A stretch of DNA of 64,000 nt from Gammaproteobacteria bacterium (lineage in GTDB: Bacteria > Pseudomonadota > Gammaproteobacteria > Steroidobacterales > Steroidobacteraceae). Location of the stretch: NCBI GenBank assembly GCA_947452065.1, contig CANGBB010000005.1, positions 76,820-140,819 of the forward strand, written 5' to 3'. The stretch's first letter is position 1, and each line of letters starts with the position of its first letter. The notes beneath the pieces are model-generated. The model ran no database searches. It saw only the letters and a list, made by a program, of their open reading frames with translations, and had not been told where the DNA came from. Positions 39,086 through 47,774 of the stretch are shown in pieces. Both the position numbers and the translations under genes were made by a program.

Positions 39086-39691
39086 ATGATGACCCTGTTC
39101 TCAGCTCCCACCGGTTTGCAGAGCCACCGTACGCGGATCGTCGCGGCCGAGAAGGGTGTAGAGATCAACGTTATCAATGTTGAGCCGGGCGCGTCTCCGC
39201 CAGCACTGCGCGAGGCCAATCCTGAGAACACGCTGCCCACGCTGGTGGACCGCGATCTGGTGCTGACGGACGCGCGCATCATCATCGATTACCTCGATGA
39301 GCGCTTCCCGCATCCGCCTCTGATGCCTGTCGATCCAACCACTCGCGCTCAGTTTCGCGTCGCCATGCATCGCATGGAGCGGGAGTGGTACGAGCTGGGT
39401 GATGCCATCGAAGCGACAGCTGACGCCAAGAAGCGCTCTGCGCTCGCGGCCCAGTTGCTTGAGCGCATCACCGATTCGACCGATCTGTTCAAGATCAAGC
39501 CGTTCTTCCTGAGTGACGAATTCTCGCTGGTCGATGCCACCATCATGCCGGTGTTGTGGCGACTGAAGCGTTACGGCATTCAGCTGCCGTCAACGGCACA
39601 GCCCATCTCGCGCTATGCGGCCAACATGCAGTTGCGCCCCTCGTTCCGCGCCAGTCTATCGGCGGCCGAAGTGGCCATGGCTAAGGGTTGA
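39086..39691 (+). CDS. sspA: Stringent starvation protein A
   Basis: This 201-residue protein has a glutathione S-transferase fold: an N-terminal thioredoxin-like part with NPENTLPTLVDRDLVLTDARIIIDYLDERFPHPPL and a C-terminal helical domain. SspA binds RNA polymerase and shifts transcription under nutrient stress and acid; it has no GST activity in E. coli. The pocket region differs from the E. coli sequence (SAPTGLQSHRTRI). Its stop overlaps the TTG start of sspB. It probably shares a transcript with petABC. Confidence 0.93.
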   Translation: MMTLFSAPTGLQSHRTRIVAAEKGVEINVINVEPGASPPALREANPENTLPTLVDRDLVLTDARIIIDYLDERFPHPPLMPVDPTTRAQFRVAMHRMEREWYELGDAIEATADAKKRSALAAQLLERITDSTDLFKIKPFFLSDEFSLVDATIMPVLWRLKRYGIQLPSTAQPISRYAANMQLRPSFRASLSAAEVAMAKG

Positions 39692-40140
39692 GCGACTCCG
39701 CCTCCACGTCGGCTGGTCAGGTGTCCAGGAGGCCTTACCTGCTGCGTGCGATGCATGAGTGGATGCTCGACTGCGGCTATACCCCGCACCTGATCGTCGA
39801 CACGGAGTGCAAAGGCGTGCAGGTGCCCGTGGCCTACGTCAAAGATAATCGCATCGTGCTCAATGTCTCCATGACTGCAACGCAGCAACTGGCGCTGACC
39901 AATCAGGAGATCTCATTCGACGCACGCTTCGGCGGCGTGGTGCACCATGTGGCCGTGCCGGTGAACGCCGTGTTGGGCATCTATGCGCGGGAGACGGGTG
40001 AGGGCATGGTCTTCGACGAAGTCGAGCCCGAGGGTTCACCCCCCACGACCGAGCCGCCGGCCACCGATCCTGCCGCACCGGCCGAAAAGCCCGATGCCAG
40101 TCCCAAGACACGCCGACCGCGACTGACGGTGGTAAAGTAA
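39688..40140 (+). CDS. sspB: ClpXP protease specificity-enhancing factor SspB
   Basis: This 150-residue adaptor binds ssrA-tagged proteins and tethers them to ClpX. The folded core covers residues about 15-115 (RPYLLRAMHEWMLDCGYTPHLIVD, IVLNVSMTATQQLALTN). A Pro/Ala-rich flexible linker follows, and then the ClpX-binding tail PRLTVVK, which matches the RVVK-type XB motif. The start is TTG overlapping the sspA stop (TTGA). Tagged substrates come from tmRNA rescue; the ssrA gene is not in this window. Confidence 0.93.
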   Translation: MSDSASTSAGQVSRRPYLLRAMHEWMLDCGYTPHLIVDTECKGVQVPVAYVKDNRIVLNVSMTATQQLALTNQEISFDARFGGVVHHVAVPVNAVLGIYARETGEGMVFDEVEPEGSPPTTEPPATDPAAPAEKPDASPKTRRPRLTVVK

Positions 40141-40144
40141 AAAC

Positions 40145-42100
40145 ATGATGAATGCCTACCGCGAGCACCCGGGAATGATCACGGCAGTGCGCGCGGCAGC
40201 GCTGCTCGTCGTGCTGGTCGGAATGGCCACTGTGCAGGCCGCCTCGGCACCGCAGGGTCCGCGATTAGAATCGATTCCACCGCCACGCGACGTGCCCTAT
40301 GCGGGTGTCATCACGCTGGCCGTGGATGCCACGGATGTCGAACACGCCATCCTCAATGCCCACGAGGTCCTGCCGGTAGCGTCATCCGGACCGCTCACGC
40401 TGCTTTATCCGCAGTGGCTGCCGGGTACGCATTCGCCCACCGGTCCCATCGACAAGCTGGCGGGGCTGCGCATCAGCGCGGCTGGCCAGCCGCTGGCTTG
40501 GCAGCGCGATCCGGTGGATGTCTATGCCTTTCATGTGCAGGTACCGCCTGGCGTCCGTGCGCTGGACATTGATCTGCAGTTCCTCTCACCGGCCTCGGTG
40601 CGTGAAGGGCGGGTATTGATGGTCCCCGGTCTACTGCGAGTCCAGTGGAACACGGCATTGCTGTATCCGGCCGGTCATCATGCACGGCAGATCCGCGTTG
40701 AGCCGAGCATCAAGCTGCCGGCTGGTTATTCGCTGGCCACCGCCCTCGATGTGGCCTCGACCCGCGAGGGCTCCACGACTTTCCGCGCCGTCGATCTGGA
40801 TACGCTGGTCGATGCACCGCTCCTAGCCGGTCCGTATTTCCGTCGCTTCGAACTCGAGACCGGCAATGCACCACGCGTCAGTCTTGATGTATTCGCCGAT
40901 CGGCCTGAGCAGTTGGAGTTGAGCAGCAAGGCGCTGACGGCACAGCAGTCTCTGGTGCAGCAGGCGGTGAGTCTGTTCGGTGCGCGGCACTACAGCCACT
41001 ATGATTTCCTGCTCTCGCTTTCCGCGCGCCTCGGCGGTATTGGTCTGGAGCATCACCAGTCCACGGAAATTAGCACCGATCCGCGCCTGTTCCTCGACTG
41101 GGACAAGCTTCTGGCCAGCAAGGAAGTGCTGGCCCACGAATTCGTGCACAGCTGGAATGGCAAATTCCGTCGGCCGGCAGACCTGTGGACACCGACATTC
41201 AACGTGCCGATGCGCAACAGTCTGCTCTGGGTCTATGAAGGTCAGACTCAGTATTGGGGGTATGTGCTGAGCGCCCGCTCCGGGATGCTGAGTGCGCCGC
41301 AAGCGCTCGAAGCGCTGGCACAGCTGGCCGCCATCTATGACCTGCGCGTGGGGCGCAGCTGGCGTCCGCTCGAGGACACCACCAACGACCCCATCATCGC
41401 GCAGCGGCGACCGCTGTCGTGGCTCAGCTGGCAGCGCAGCGAGGACTACTATCGCGAAGGTCAGTTGGTATGGCTGGACATCGATACACGCATCCGTGAG
41501 ATGTCCGGTGGCCTACGCTCACTGGATGATTTCGCCCAGCGTTTCTTCGGAATCGGCGATGGCAGCTTCGTTCCGGTCACCTATAACTTCGACGACGTTG
41601 TGAAGACGCTCAATGCCGTGCAGCCCTTCGATTGGGCTAGCTTCCTGCGTGAGCGTCTAACGGGCCGCGCCTCCGGCGCGCCGCTCGATGGACTGGCGCG
41701 GGGTGGCTACCGGCTGGTCTACACGGATACCGCTGGCGAGTACTTCCGGGCGCTGGAAACGCGCAGCAAGGCCACCGACCTGAGCTTCTCGCTCGGCATC
41801 ATCATCAGTCGCGAGGGAACACTCAGCGAGGTGTTGTGGGACAGCCCGGCATTCCGCGCTGGACTCGCTGAGGGCACTCAGCTCATCGCAGTCGACGGGG
41901 AAAGCTACAGTTCCGATGGTCTGAAAGAAGTCATCCGTCTGGCCCAGAGCAAGACGACGCCGATCGAGCTGCTGGTAAAAGACAAGGACCAGTTCCGCAC
42001 GGTGCGCATCGATTATCACCAGGGTCTGCGTTACCCGAAACTGGAGCGCATCCCCGAAACGCCGGCCTTGCTCGACGCCATTCTGGCGCCGCGCAAGTAA
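40145..42100 (+). CDS. M61 family metallopeptidase with PDZ domain
   Basis: This 651-residue exported zinc aminopeptidase is of the glycyl aminopeptidase family. A signal peptide (AALLVVLVGMATVQAAS) is followed by an N-terminal beta domain with the zinc site HEFVHSWNG near residue 331. LEHHQST precedes it, as is usual in M61, and YREGQLVWLDIDTRI follows. A C-terminal PDZ domain spans about 545-630 (LGIIISREGTLSEVLWDSPAFRAGLAEG). The physiological substrate is unknown. TAAAGT lies six bases before the ATG, inside the end of sspB. Two adjacent ATGs are possible starts. Confidence 0.9.
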   Translation: MMNAYREHPGMITAVRAAALLVVLVGMATVQAASAPQGPRLESIPPPRDVPYAGVITLAVDATDVEHAILNAHEVLPVASSGPLTLLYPQWLPGTHSPTGPIDKLAGLRISAAGQPLAWQRDPVDVYAFHVQVPPGVRALDIDLQFLSPASVREGRVLMVPGLLRVQWNTALLYPAGHHARQIRVEPSIKLPAGYSLATALDVASTREGSTTFRAVDLDTLVDAPLLAGPYFRRFELETGNAPRVSLDVFADRPEQLELSSKALTAQQSLVQQAVSLFGARHYSHYDFLLSLSARLGGIGLEHHQSTEISTDPRLFLDWDKLLASKEVLAHEFVHSWNGKFRRPADLWTPTFNVPMRNSLLWVYEGQTQYWGYVLSARSGMLSAPQALEALAQLAAIYDLRVGRSWRPLEDTTNDPIIAQRRPLSWLSWQRSEDYYREGQLVWLDIDTRIREMSGGLRSLDDFAQRFFGIGDGSFVPVTYNFDDVVKTLNAVQPFDWASFLRERLTGRASGAPLDGLARGGYRLVYTDTAGEYFRALETRSKATDLSFSLGIIISREGTLSEVLWDSPAFRAGLAEGTQLIAVDGESYSSDGLKEVIRLAQSKTTPIELLVKDKDQFRTVRIDYHQGLRYPKLERIPETPALLDAILAPRK

Positions 42101-42115
42101 CGACAGTCATCCCCC

Positions 42116-42472
42116 TCAAGCAGCGTCGAACGCGTTGCGAATCCATTCCAGTGGTGCATGAGTGTCACTGGCCACCAGCGCGTCGAAGCGCACCGGCAGT
42201 CGGGCCAGATTCGGGTGGGACGCCAGCAGATGCCGCGTGGCACGCACGATGCGCTGACGCTTGCGCCAAGTGATGCTCGCCGCCGCACCACCGTAACGCT
42301 GGCTTGAGCGCAGTCGCACCTCAACCACGATCAGAACCTGCCCATCACTGGCGACGATGTCCAGTTCCCCGCCGCGGCAGCGATAGTTGCGCTTGAGTAT
42401 CTGCAGGCCGGCAGCCTCCAGCAGTGTCGCGCTTCGTGATTCCGTGTCGCGACCCAGCTGCTGACGATCCAT
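42116..42472 (-). CDS. yraN: YraN/UPF0102 family endonuclease-like protein
   Basis: This 118-residue protein has the restriction-endonuclease-like fold of UPF0102: LGRDTESRSATLLEAAGLQILKRNYRCRGGELDIVASDG and VIVVEVRLRSS hold the E...D...ExR pattern of a nuclease core. The function is unknown, possibly Holliday junction or DNA repair work. It follows lpoA by 21 bases. The lpoA-yraN order divergent from rsmI is widely conserved in gammaproteobacteria. Confidence 0.9.
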   Translation of the reverse strand: MDRQQLGRDTESRSATLLEAAGLQILKRNYRCRGGELDIVASDGQVLIVVEVRLRSSQRYGGAAASITWRKRQRIVRATRHLLASHPNLARLPVRFDALVASDTHAPLEWIRNAFDAA

Positions 42473-42493
42473 GGGCAGCGCGGCAGGCGCGCT

Positions 42494-43798
42494 TTAGTTG
42501 CGCGCGGAGTTCGTCAGCAACTGCGCCTCACCGTCGCGCATACGTGCCCAAGTCTGCTCGCGGCGTACTCGCCCTGCAGTATCCAGCGACAGTTTTCCGG
42601 TGAGACCGGTCACGCGCACGCGCGCAGTGTCGCGGCCAGCCACTGCGATGGTCAGCGCCAGCTGCGCTGCATCGAAGCCGAAAGCAAAGTATTGCGACTG
42701 CCACGAGGTGTTGGCGGAATCCTGCTGGGCTGTACCGCGCAGTGCATCGAGACTGGCATCAGGCAGCAGCCAGGGCATGCCGGGCAGCAGCACGCCATTG
42801 AGGTCATCGTTGGCCTCTTTGCCACCGGGTGTGAAGGATGGCGAGGTCATGTAAGTCGGAATATCGCCGGCGTACTGGAAGCTGATCTGCGGGCGCAGCA
42901 GTCGTGCGTGGGTCGGCTGGCTGGCGGCGGCGAAAATGAACTGAATGTCGCTGCGCCGTCGCGGCTCGAAGTCGAAGCGCGCACCCGTGATCGATTGCAG
43001 GCGGCGGAGCCGCGCATCGCTCTCGTTCAACCCAAGGACCTGCTTGATGCCAGCGCTGTAGTCCGCAGCCGCAGTATCGTAGTTGGCCTGAGCCAGCAGC
43101 GTTCCGCCGCCGGCGCGAAATTCCTGACTGAATGCGATGGCTACGCGGCTGCCCCATTCACCGCTGGGTGTCAGCGCCACACCGCGCTTGAATCCATCTG
43201 CCAGAATGCGCTGCGCGATGGCCCGCGCCTCGTCTTCGGGTGACAACGCGAACTGATAGAGGTTTGCAGGTGCGCGTGCATCACCCGCCAGTGCGTTCAG
43301 TGCCAGAGTAGGTAACGGTACTGCACCACTGGCTGCAATGGCTGCGACCTCATTGCGCAGCAGAGGTCCCACTGCGAAGCTGTTGCCGTCCGTTCGTGCT
43401 GCGGCCAGTTGTTCGACGGCTGTGCTTTTCGATGTGTCATACACCTGCAGTCGCGGTCGGGCGCCTTCCGGCATCTGCTCCAGCGCGAACTGAAAGCCGT
43501 CGCGAATGGTGCGCGCCTCTGCACTGCTGGTGATGGGCAGCAACAGGGCCAGACGGGCGGGTGCTCGGCCCGACGAGATCGCCAAGGGCTGTCCGCCGAC
43601 GGCCGTTTCCGTGGTCGAGCGGCTCGGCTGGCCTGAAGACTGCGTCTGGGTGCCGCGCGATGTGCCGCCCTCGGTCGGCGGAGGCGAGTTGGCCGGGTTC
43701 GCCGCCGGGAAGCTGGCGGGCGGTAGTCCGACGCAGCCGGCCAGCAGGAGTCCGAGCGCGAATCTGCAGAAGGACGGAAATTGCACTGTGAAACGCAT
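42494..43798 (-). CDS. lpoA: LpoA-type penicillin-binding protein activator lipoprotein, short form
   Basis: This 434-residue predicted outer membrane lipoprotein has a lipobox LLAGC after the signal peptide, a Pro/Ser/Thr-rich linker to about residue 75, and one periplasmic-binding-protein-like domain (ARLALLLPITSSAEARTIRDGF through the C-terminus). E. coli LpoA has 678 residues with an additional N-terminal TPR domain, which is missing here. LpoA stimulates PBP1a, and the binding-protein-like part carries that contact in E. coli. The location next to rsmI and yraN supports the name. A GTG seven codons upstream is an alternative start. Confidence 0.85.
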   Translation of the reverse strand: MRFTVQFPSFCRFALGLLLAGCVGLPPASFPAANPANSPPPTEGGTSRGTQTQSSGQPSRSTTETAVGGQPLAISSGRAPARLALLLPITSSAEARTIRDGFQFALEQMPEGARPRLQVYDTSKSTAVEQLAAARTDGNSFAVGPLLRNEVAAIAASGAVPLPTLALNALAGDARAPANLYQFALSPEDEARAIAQRILADGFKRGVALTPSGEWGSRVAIAFSQEFRAGGGTLLAQANYDTAAADYSAGIKQVLGLNESDARLRRLQSITGARFDFEPRRRSDIQFIFAAASQPTHARLLRPQISFQYAGDIPTYMTSPSFTPGGKEANDDLNGVLLPGMPWLLPDASLDALRGTAQQDSANTSWQSQYFAFGFDAAQLALTIAVAGRDTARVRVTGLTGKLSLDTAGRVRREQTWARMRDGEAQLLTNSARN

Positions 43799-43839
43799 AT
43801 TCTGCTGGCTCTCTCGCACGGTGAATCCAGAACACGGGA

Positions 43840-43845
43840 ATTATA
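43840..43845 (-). promoter_or_regulatory. -10 element candidate for lpoA
   Basis: A perfect TATAAT on the minus strand lies 41 bases before the lpoA ATG, overlapping the sequence just upstream of the divergent rsmI start. No -35 is recognised at 16-18 bases. Confidence 0.4.
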
Positions 43846-44709
43846 GTGACTGAAACGGCAGGAAGGCTCGAAGTCATTGCCACGCCAATTGGCAATTTGG
43901 GCGACTTGGCGCCGCGCGCGGTAGCCGCTTTACAAAATGCCTCGCTGATCGTGGCTGAGGATACGCGGCGCACCGGTCAGCTGCTGGCCCACTGCGGCAT
44001 TGCGCGGCCGATGCAGTCCTTGCATGAACACAATGAAGCCGAGCGTTCGGCTGCGATCGTGGCGCGGCTGCGCGCCGGTGAAACGGTAGCGCTGGTCAGT
44101 GATGCCGGCACCCCGCTGTTGTCCGACCCCGGTTTGCTACTGGTACGCGCCGCTGTGGCCGCGGGTATTCCCGTGGTTGCCGTGCCGGGTCCCAGCGCGC
44201 TGACCGCGGCGCTGTCCATCGCGGGGCTCAGTGCACGACGTTTCGCTTTCGAAGGATTCCTGCCCGCGCGCGCGGGCGAGCGGCGCAGGGCGCTGGAGCG
44301 TCTCGCCGCCGAGACTCGCACGCTGGTGTTCTTTGAAGCCCCGCATCGTCTGGCCGAGACCCTGGACGACATGATGATGGCATTCGGTTCCGAACGTCCG
44401 GGCGTCATCGCGCGTGAACTGACCAAGCTGCACGAGACGGTCTATCGCGGCTCGCTGACGGAGCTGGTGTCCCAGTTGCGTGCTGATCCCAACGTGGCGC
44501 GCGGCGAGCTGGTGCTGCTGATAGGTGGGGCTGAGGCGCAGGATGATGAAGGGGACATGGAGCTGATGCGCCGCGCATTGCCGCTGCTGCTGAAGGAATT
44601 GCCACCCGCCCGCGCAGCCGGCGTCGCCGCGAAACTGAGTGGTGTGCCACGCGAGACGGCCTACAGCGAGGCGCTCAGGTTGTCCGGGCATGCCGCAGAC
44701 GAAGGCTGA
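43846..44709 (+). CDS. rsmI: 16S rRNA (cytidine(1402)-2'-O)-methyltransferase
   Basis: This 287-residue tetrapyrrole-methylase-fold enzyme methylates the ribose of C1402 in the decoding centre; RsmH from the dcw cluster methylates the base of the same nucleotide. It has VIATPIGNLGDLAPRAV, AEDTRRTGQLL, LVSDAGTPLLSDPG and VPGPSALTAALSIAGL. The start is GTG. It is divergent from lpoA, and the RNase P RNA follows. Confidence 0.95.
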   Translation: MTETAGRLEVIATPIGNLGDLAPRAVAALQNASLIVAEDTRRTGQLLAHCGIARPMQSLHEHNEAERSAAIVARLRAGETVALVSDAGTPLLSDPGLLLVRAAVAAGIPVVAVPGPSALTAALSIAGLSARRFAFEGFLPARAGERRRALERLAAETRTLVFFEAPHRLAETLDDMMMAFGSERPGVIARELTKLHETVYRGSLTELVSQLRADPNVARGELVLLIGGAEAQDDEGDMELMRRALPLLLKELPPARAAGVAAKLSGVPRETAYSEALRLSGHAADEG

Positions 44710-44718
44710 CGATCGCTA

Positions 44719-44747
44719 TTGAGTTGCCTGTCGATGCCCCGTATGGT
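44719..44747 (+). promoter_or_regulatory. Promoter of rnpB
   Basis: TTGAGT and TATGGT are exactly 17 bases apart, each with four consensus matches. The -10 ends eight bases before the first paired base of the RNase P P1 helix. The fit between predicted start and RNA 5' end supports both calls. Confidence 0.6.
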
Positions 44748-44755
44748 GCCCGCGT

Positions 44756-45131
44756 GGAGAGTCAGCCAGGCAGTCGCTGCCGTGTGCATCGTAAGGTGTC
44801 GCGGTGGAGGAAAGTCCGGGCTCACCGGACAGGGTGCCAGCTAACGGCTGGGCGGCGCGAGCCGACGGAAAGTGCAACAGAAAGATACCGCCAAGCGTCA
44901 GCAATGACGCCGGTAAGGGTGAAATGGTGCGGTAAGAGCGCACCGCGGACATGGCAACATGGACGGCACGGCAAACCCCACCTGGAGCAAGGCCAAATAG
45001 GGAAGTCGCAGTGGCAACACTGCAGCGCATGTCCGAGCGTGCTTCCGGGTAGGCTGCTTGAGGGCTGTGGCGACACAGTTCCCAGAGGAATGACTGCTCA
45101 CGACAGAACCCGGCTTATCGGCTGGCTCTCC
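44756..45131 (+). ncRNA. rnpB: RNase P RNA, bacterial class A
   Basis: This is the catalytic RNA that matures tRNA 5' ends, about 376 bases as in E. coli. The ends pair in a 12-base P1 helix (GGAGAGTCAGCC with GGCTGGCTCTCC). Universally conserved parts are GAGGAAAGTCCGGGC, ACAGAAAGATACCGCC, TAAGGGTGAAA and ACAGAACCCGGCTTAT. The last segment contains the GGT-like CCA interaction loop region and P4. The position after rsmI is classical. No U-rich terminator is clear after it. Confidence 0.96.
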
Positions 45132-45282
45132 ACCTTCTGCTGCGTGTGCCGCTGAATACCCGCGCGAGTTGCGCCGAGAGGGTTTGCCTTTCTAGCGCCC
45201 GACCTCCTATGCTTGTTCTCTTCGCGGCGCCAATGAATACCAAACTACAGCGCTGCTCTGTGCCCTAAGGGAGATCGCCGAT

Positions 45283-47463
45283 ATGGCCGAGTCGCATCAC
45301 GATTCAAGTCCCGCGCATCAGCCTTTCATCCCCTCCAGTCAGCAGCCGCCCGAGATGTCGCTGCTGCCGATACTGATCGGCGCGCTGCTGGGAATTCTCT
45401 TCGGGGCCAGTTCCATGTACCTCGTGCTCAAGGTGGGCATGACGGTCAGCGCATCAATCCCTGTAGCAGTCCTCTCAATCACCTTGTTCCGCGCCTTTTC
45501 GCGGGCCTTCGGTGTGCGCAAGGCGACAATCCTTGAGAACAATATCGTGCAGACCACCGGTAGCGCCGGCGAGGGCATCGCCTTCGGTGCAGGTGTCACG
45601 ATGCCGGCGATGCTGATTCTCGGCTACGACCTCAACTATCTGCACATCGCTCTGGTGGCGGTGCTGGGCGGTTTGCTCGGAACTTTCCTGATGATCCCGA
45701 TTCGTCGCGCCCATGTCGTCAAGGGTGTGAAGAATCTGGTCTACCCCGAAGGCACGGCTTGCGCCGAAGTGCTGATCTCGGGCGAGAAGGGCGGGACTAC
45801 TGCCCGCACGGTTTTTGCCGGTCTCGGATTCGGTTCGCTGTTTGCGCTGGCTTATCAGGGTCTGGGCCTGTTCAAGGACACTGCCTCGAGAGTCTTTGGC
45901 AAATGGTATGACGGTGGCAATGTGGCCGCAGAGGTCAATCCCGCGCTGCTCGGTGTTGGATACGTCATCGGCACGCGAACCGCATTGGTGATGGGTGCCG
46001 GCGGCATTCTCGCCTCACTGGTGCTCATGCCGGCCATCAAGCTCTTCGGTGCGAACGCCACCGCGCCGATCTATCCGGCCACCGCGCTCATCAATGACAT
46101 GAGCACGGATCAGATCTGGCACGACTATGTGCTCTACATCGGTGCCGGTGCGGTTGCTGCCGGCGGCATTATTTCGCTGCTCCGCGCGTTGCCGACCATC
46201 TTCGGTGGTGCGGTGCGCGGTCTGGCCGGTCTGCGCGGTGCCGGTGGTGTCGGTACCACCGAGCGCACCGATCATGACCTGCCGCTGTGGGTGTGGGGTG
46301 GTGGCGCGCTGCTGGTGGTCATCGCACTCACGCTCGCCCCGTCGCTCAAGCTCAATCTGCTCGGTGCGCTGCTGGTGCTGGTTTTTGGCTTTCTTTTCGT
46401 GACCGTCAGTTCGCGCCTCACAGGCGAGATCGGTAGTTCCTCGAACCCCATTTCCGGCATGACGGTGGCCACGCTGCTGCTAACCAGCCTGATTTTTCTG
46501 GCGCTCGGATGGGTCACTACGCCTTACAAGATCGCTGCATTGTCCATCGCTGGCGTTGTCTGCATTGCCTCATCGAATGGTGGCACGACCTCGCAGGATT
46601 TGAAGACGGGCTATCTGATTGGCGCAACGCCCTGGCGGCAACAGATCGCCATTCTCGTCGGCACAGTCTCTTCGGCGCTGGTCATCGGCCTGATACTGCT
46701 GAGCCTCAACAGTGCCTCCACGGTCTACGCCAAGCGCGACTACCCGGGCTATCAGGCAAACGTTGCAGCACTGACCGAACGTGAGTCACTGCGCGGTCCC
46801 GACGCTGCGCATGACACAGCCGAGTATCGTGTGCTGCGTCTCGCCGAACCTCGTGATGGTGTGCCGGCCGGCAAGTATCTGGTCGACGATGCAGGTCAGA
46901 TTCGCTATGTGGTTGATCCGGGCATCAACGGCCGTGTGACGACGCGCGACACGGGTGAGAAGGTCACGAAGTACAACGCGCCTAAAGCCATGCTGATGTC
47001 ATTCATTGTCGACGGCATCATGACGCAGAAGCTGCCATGGAGTCTGGTGCTGATCGGTGTGTTCATTGCCGTGCTGCTGGAGTTGCTCGGTCTCTCATCG
47101 CTGGCTTTCGCGGTGGGCGTGTATCTGCCAATCGCCACCTCAATGCCCATCATGATCGGTGGAGTGGTGCGCTGGATTGCGGATCGCACTGCGCGTCGCA
47201 AGCTCACCGAGGCGGAGGCCACTAGCGGTCCGGGCGTTCTCTTCAGTTCGGGTCTGATCGCCGGCGGATCGGTCACCGGTATGATTTTGGCTCTGATACA
47301 GCTCCGTCCGGCAGGCGAGCGCTTTGTAAAAGCCATCAACCTCTCGGAGGCCATTCCCACGCTGAGTGGGAGCGATCTGTTCTCCATCCTCCTGTTTTTG
47401 GCCCTGGCCGCCGTCCTTTATTTGGTGGCCACCGAGCGTTTTCTGGCTGAAAAAGGCCGTTGA
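45283..47463 (+). CDS. OPT family oligopeptide transporter
   Basis: This 726-residue polytopic protein has about 15 hydrophobic helices and belongs to the OPT family, proton-driven importers of peptides or, in YSL relatives, metal chelates. Family segments include GASSMYLVLKVGMTVSASIPVAVLS, NNIVQTTGSAGEGIAFGAG, LVYPEGTACAEVLISGEKGG and SNGGTTSQDLKTGYLIGATPWRQQ. A soluble insertion of about 90 residues lies around 490-580. An AGGGAGA ribosome binding site precedes the ATG. It interrupts the space between rnpB and mraZ and has its own terminator. The substrate is unknown. Confidence 0.88.
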   Translation: MAESHHDSSPAHQPFIPSSQQPPEMSLLPILIGALLGILFGASSMYLVLKVGMTVSASIPVAVLSITLFRAFSRAFGVRKATILENNIVQTTGSAGEGIAFGAGVTMPAMLILGYDLNYLHIALVAVLGGLLGTFLMIPIRRAHVVKGVKNLVYPEGTACAEVLISGEKGGTTARTVFAGLGFGSLFALAYQGLGLFKDTASRVFGKWYDGGNVAAEVNPALLGVGYVIGTRTALVMGAGGILASLVLMPAIKLFGANATAPIYPATALINDMSTDQIWHDYVLYIGAGAVAAGGIISLLRALPTIFGGAVRGLAGLRGAGGVGTTERTDHDLPLWVWGGGALLVVIALTLAPSLKLNLLGALLVLVFGFLFVTVSSRLTGEIGSSSNPISGMTVATLLLTSLIFLALGWVTTPYKIAALSIAGVVCIASSNGGTTSQDLKTGYLIGATPWRQQIAILVGTVSSALVIGLILLSLNSASTVYAKRDYPGYQANVAALTERESLRGPDAAHDTAEYRVLRLAEPRDGVPAGKYLVDDAGQIRYVVDPGINGRVTTRDTGEKVTKYNAPKAMLMSFIVDGIMTQKLPWSLVLIGVFIAVLLELLGLSSLAFAVGVYLPIATSMPIMIGGVVRWIADRTARRKLTEAEATSGPGVLFSSGLIAGGSVTGMILALIQLRPAGERFVKAINLSEAIPTLSGSDLFSILLFLALAAVLYLVATERFLAEKGR

Positions 47464-47502
47464 CGCCCCGTTCTGGGGCAGTCAAATCAAGCGATCCCCC
47501 GG

Positions 47503-47535
47503 CCGCCCGCCGATGCGCGGCGGGGGCGCTTTTTC
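47503..47535 (+). terminator. Intrinsic terminator after the OPT gene
   Basis: GCCCGCCG pairs with CGGCGGGGGC across a short loop and is followed by CTTTTTC. It lies 40 bases after the OPT stop and insulates the dcw promoter from read-through. Confidence 0.75.
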
Positions 47536-47693
47536 AAATTCCCACTCGATTGCAAGATGTAATGATTCATTCACATTGATTATCAGCTTTGGTCGCCAAC
47601 CTGCTGAATAGATTGACCGAATGCAGCGCCGTAGTCAGGTTCAGGAAGCGGCGTAAGTCCCTACTACCTAAAGAAAAAATTGCGTCCGGGGCG

Positions 47694-47721
47694 TTGACTT
47701 GGGCGTTGCCGGGTTTATAGT
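47694..47721 (+). promoter_or_regulatory. mra promoter (Pmra) driving the dcw cluster
   Basis: TTGACT and TATAGT are separated by 16 bases, five of six matches each, the best sigma70 promoter in the window. Transcription would begin at the first MraZ box. In E. coli the homologous promoter drives the proximal half of the dcw cluster. Confidence 0.8.
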
Positions 47722-47730
47722 GGCGGCAAG

Positions 47731-47755
47731 TGGGAAATTGTGGGAGCAAATGGGT
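47731..47755 (+). promoter_or_regulatory. MraZ operator, three TGGGN boxes
   Basis: TGGGA, TGGGA and TGGGT follow each other with exactly five bases between boxes. This is the spaced TGGGN repeat known to bind the MraZ ring. It lies just downstream of the -10, so MraZ would repress its own operon. Confidence 0.88.
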
Positions 47756-47774
47756 CGTTCGACCCTGAAAAGGC

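Larger units (their letters stand above)
47464..47774 (+). other. Intergenic region between the OPT gene and mraZ
   Basis: This 311-base gap has no gene. After the OPT stop it holds a GCCCC-GTTCT-GGGGC hairpin without a T-run and then a stronger terminator. An AT-richer stretch of about 150 bases has no recognised element. The mra promoter and MraZ operator follow. The AT-rich part may bind nucleoid proteins; nothing in it is specific. Confidence 0.7.
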
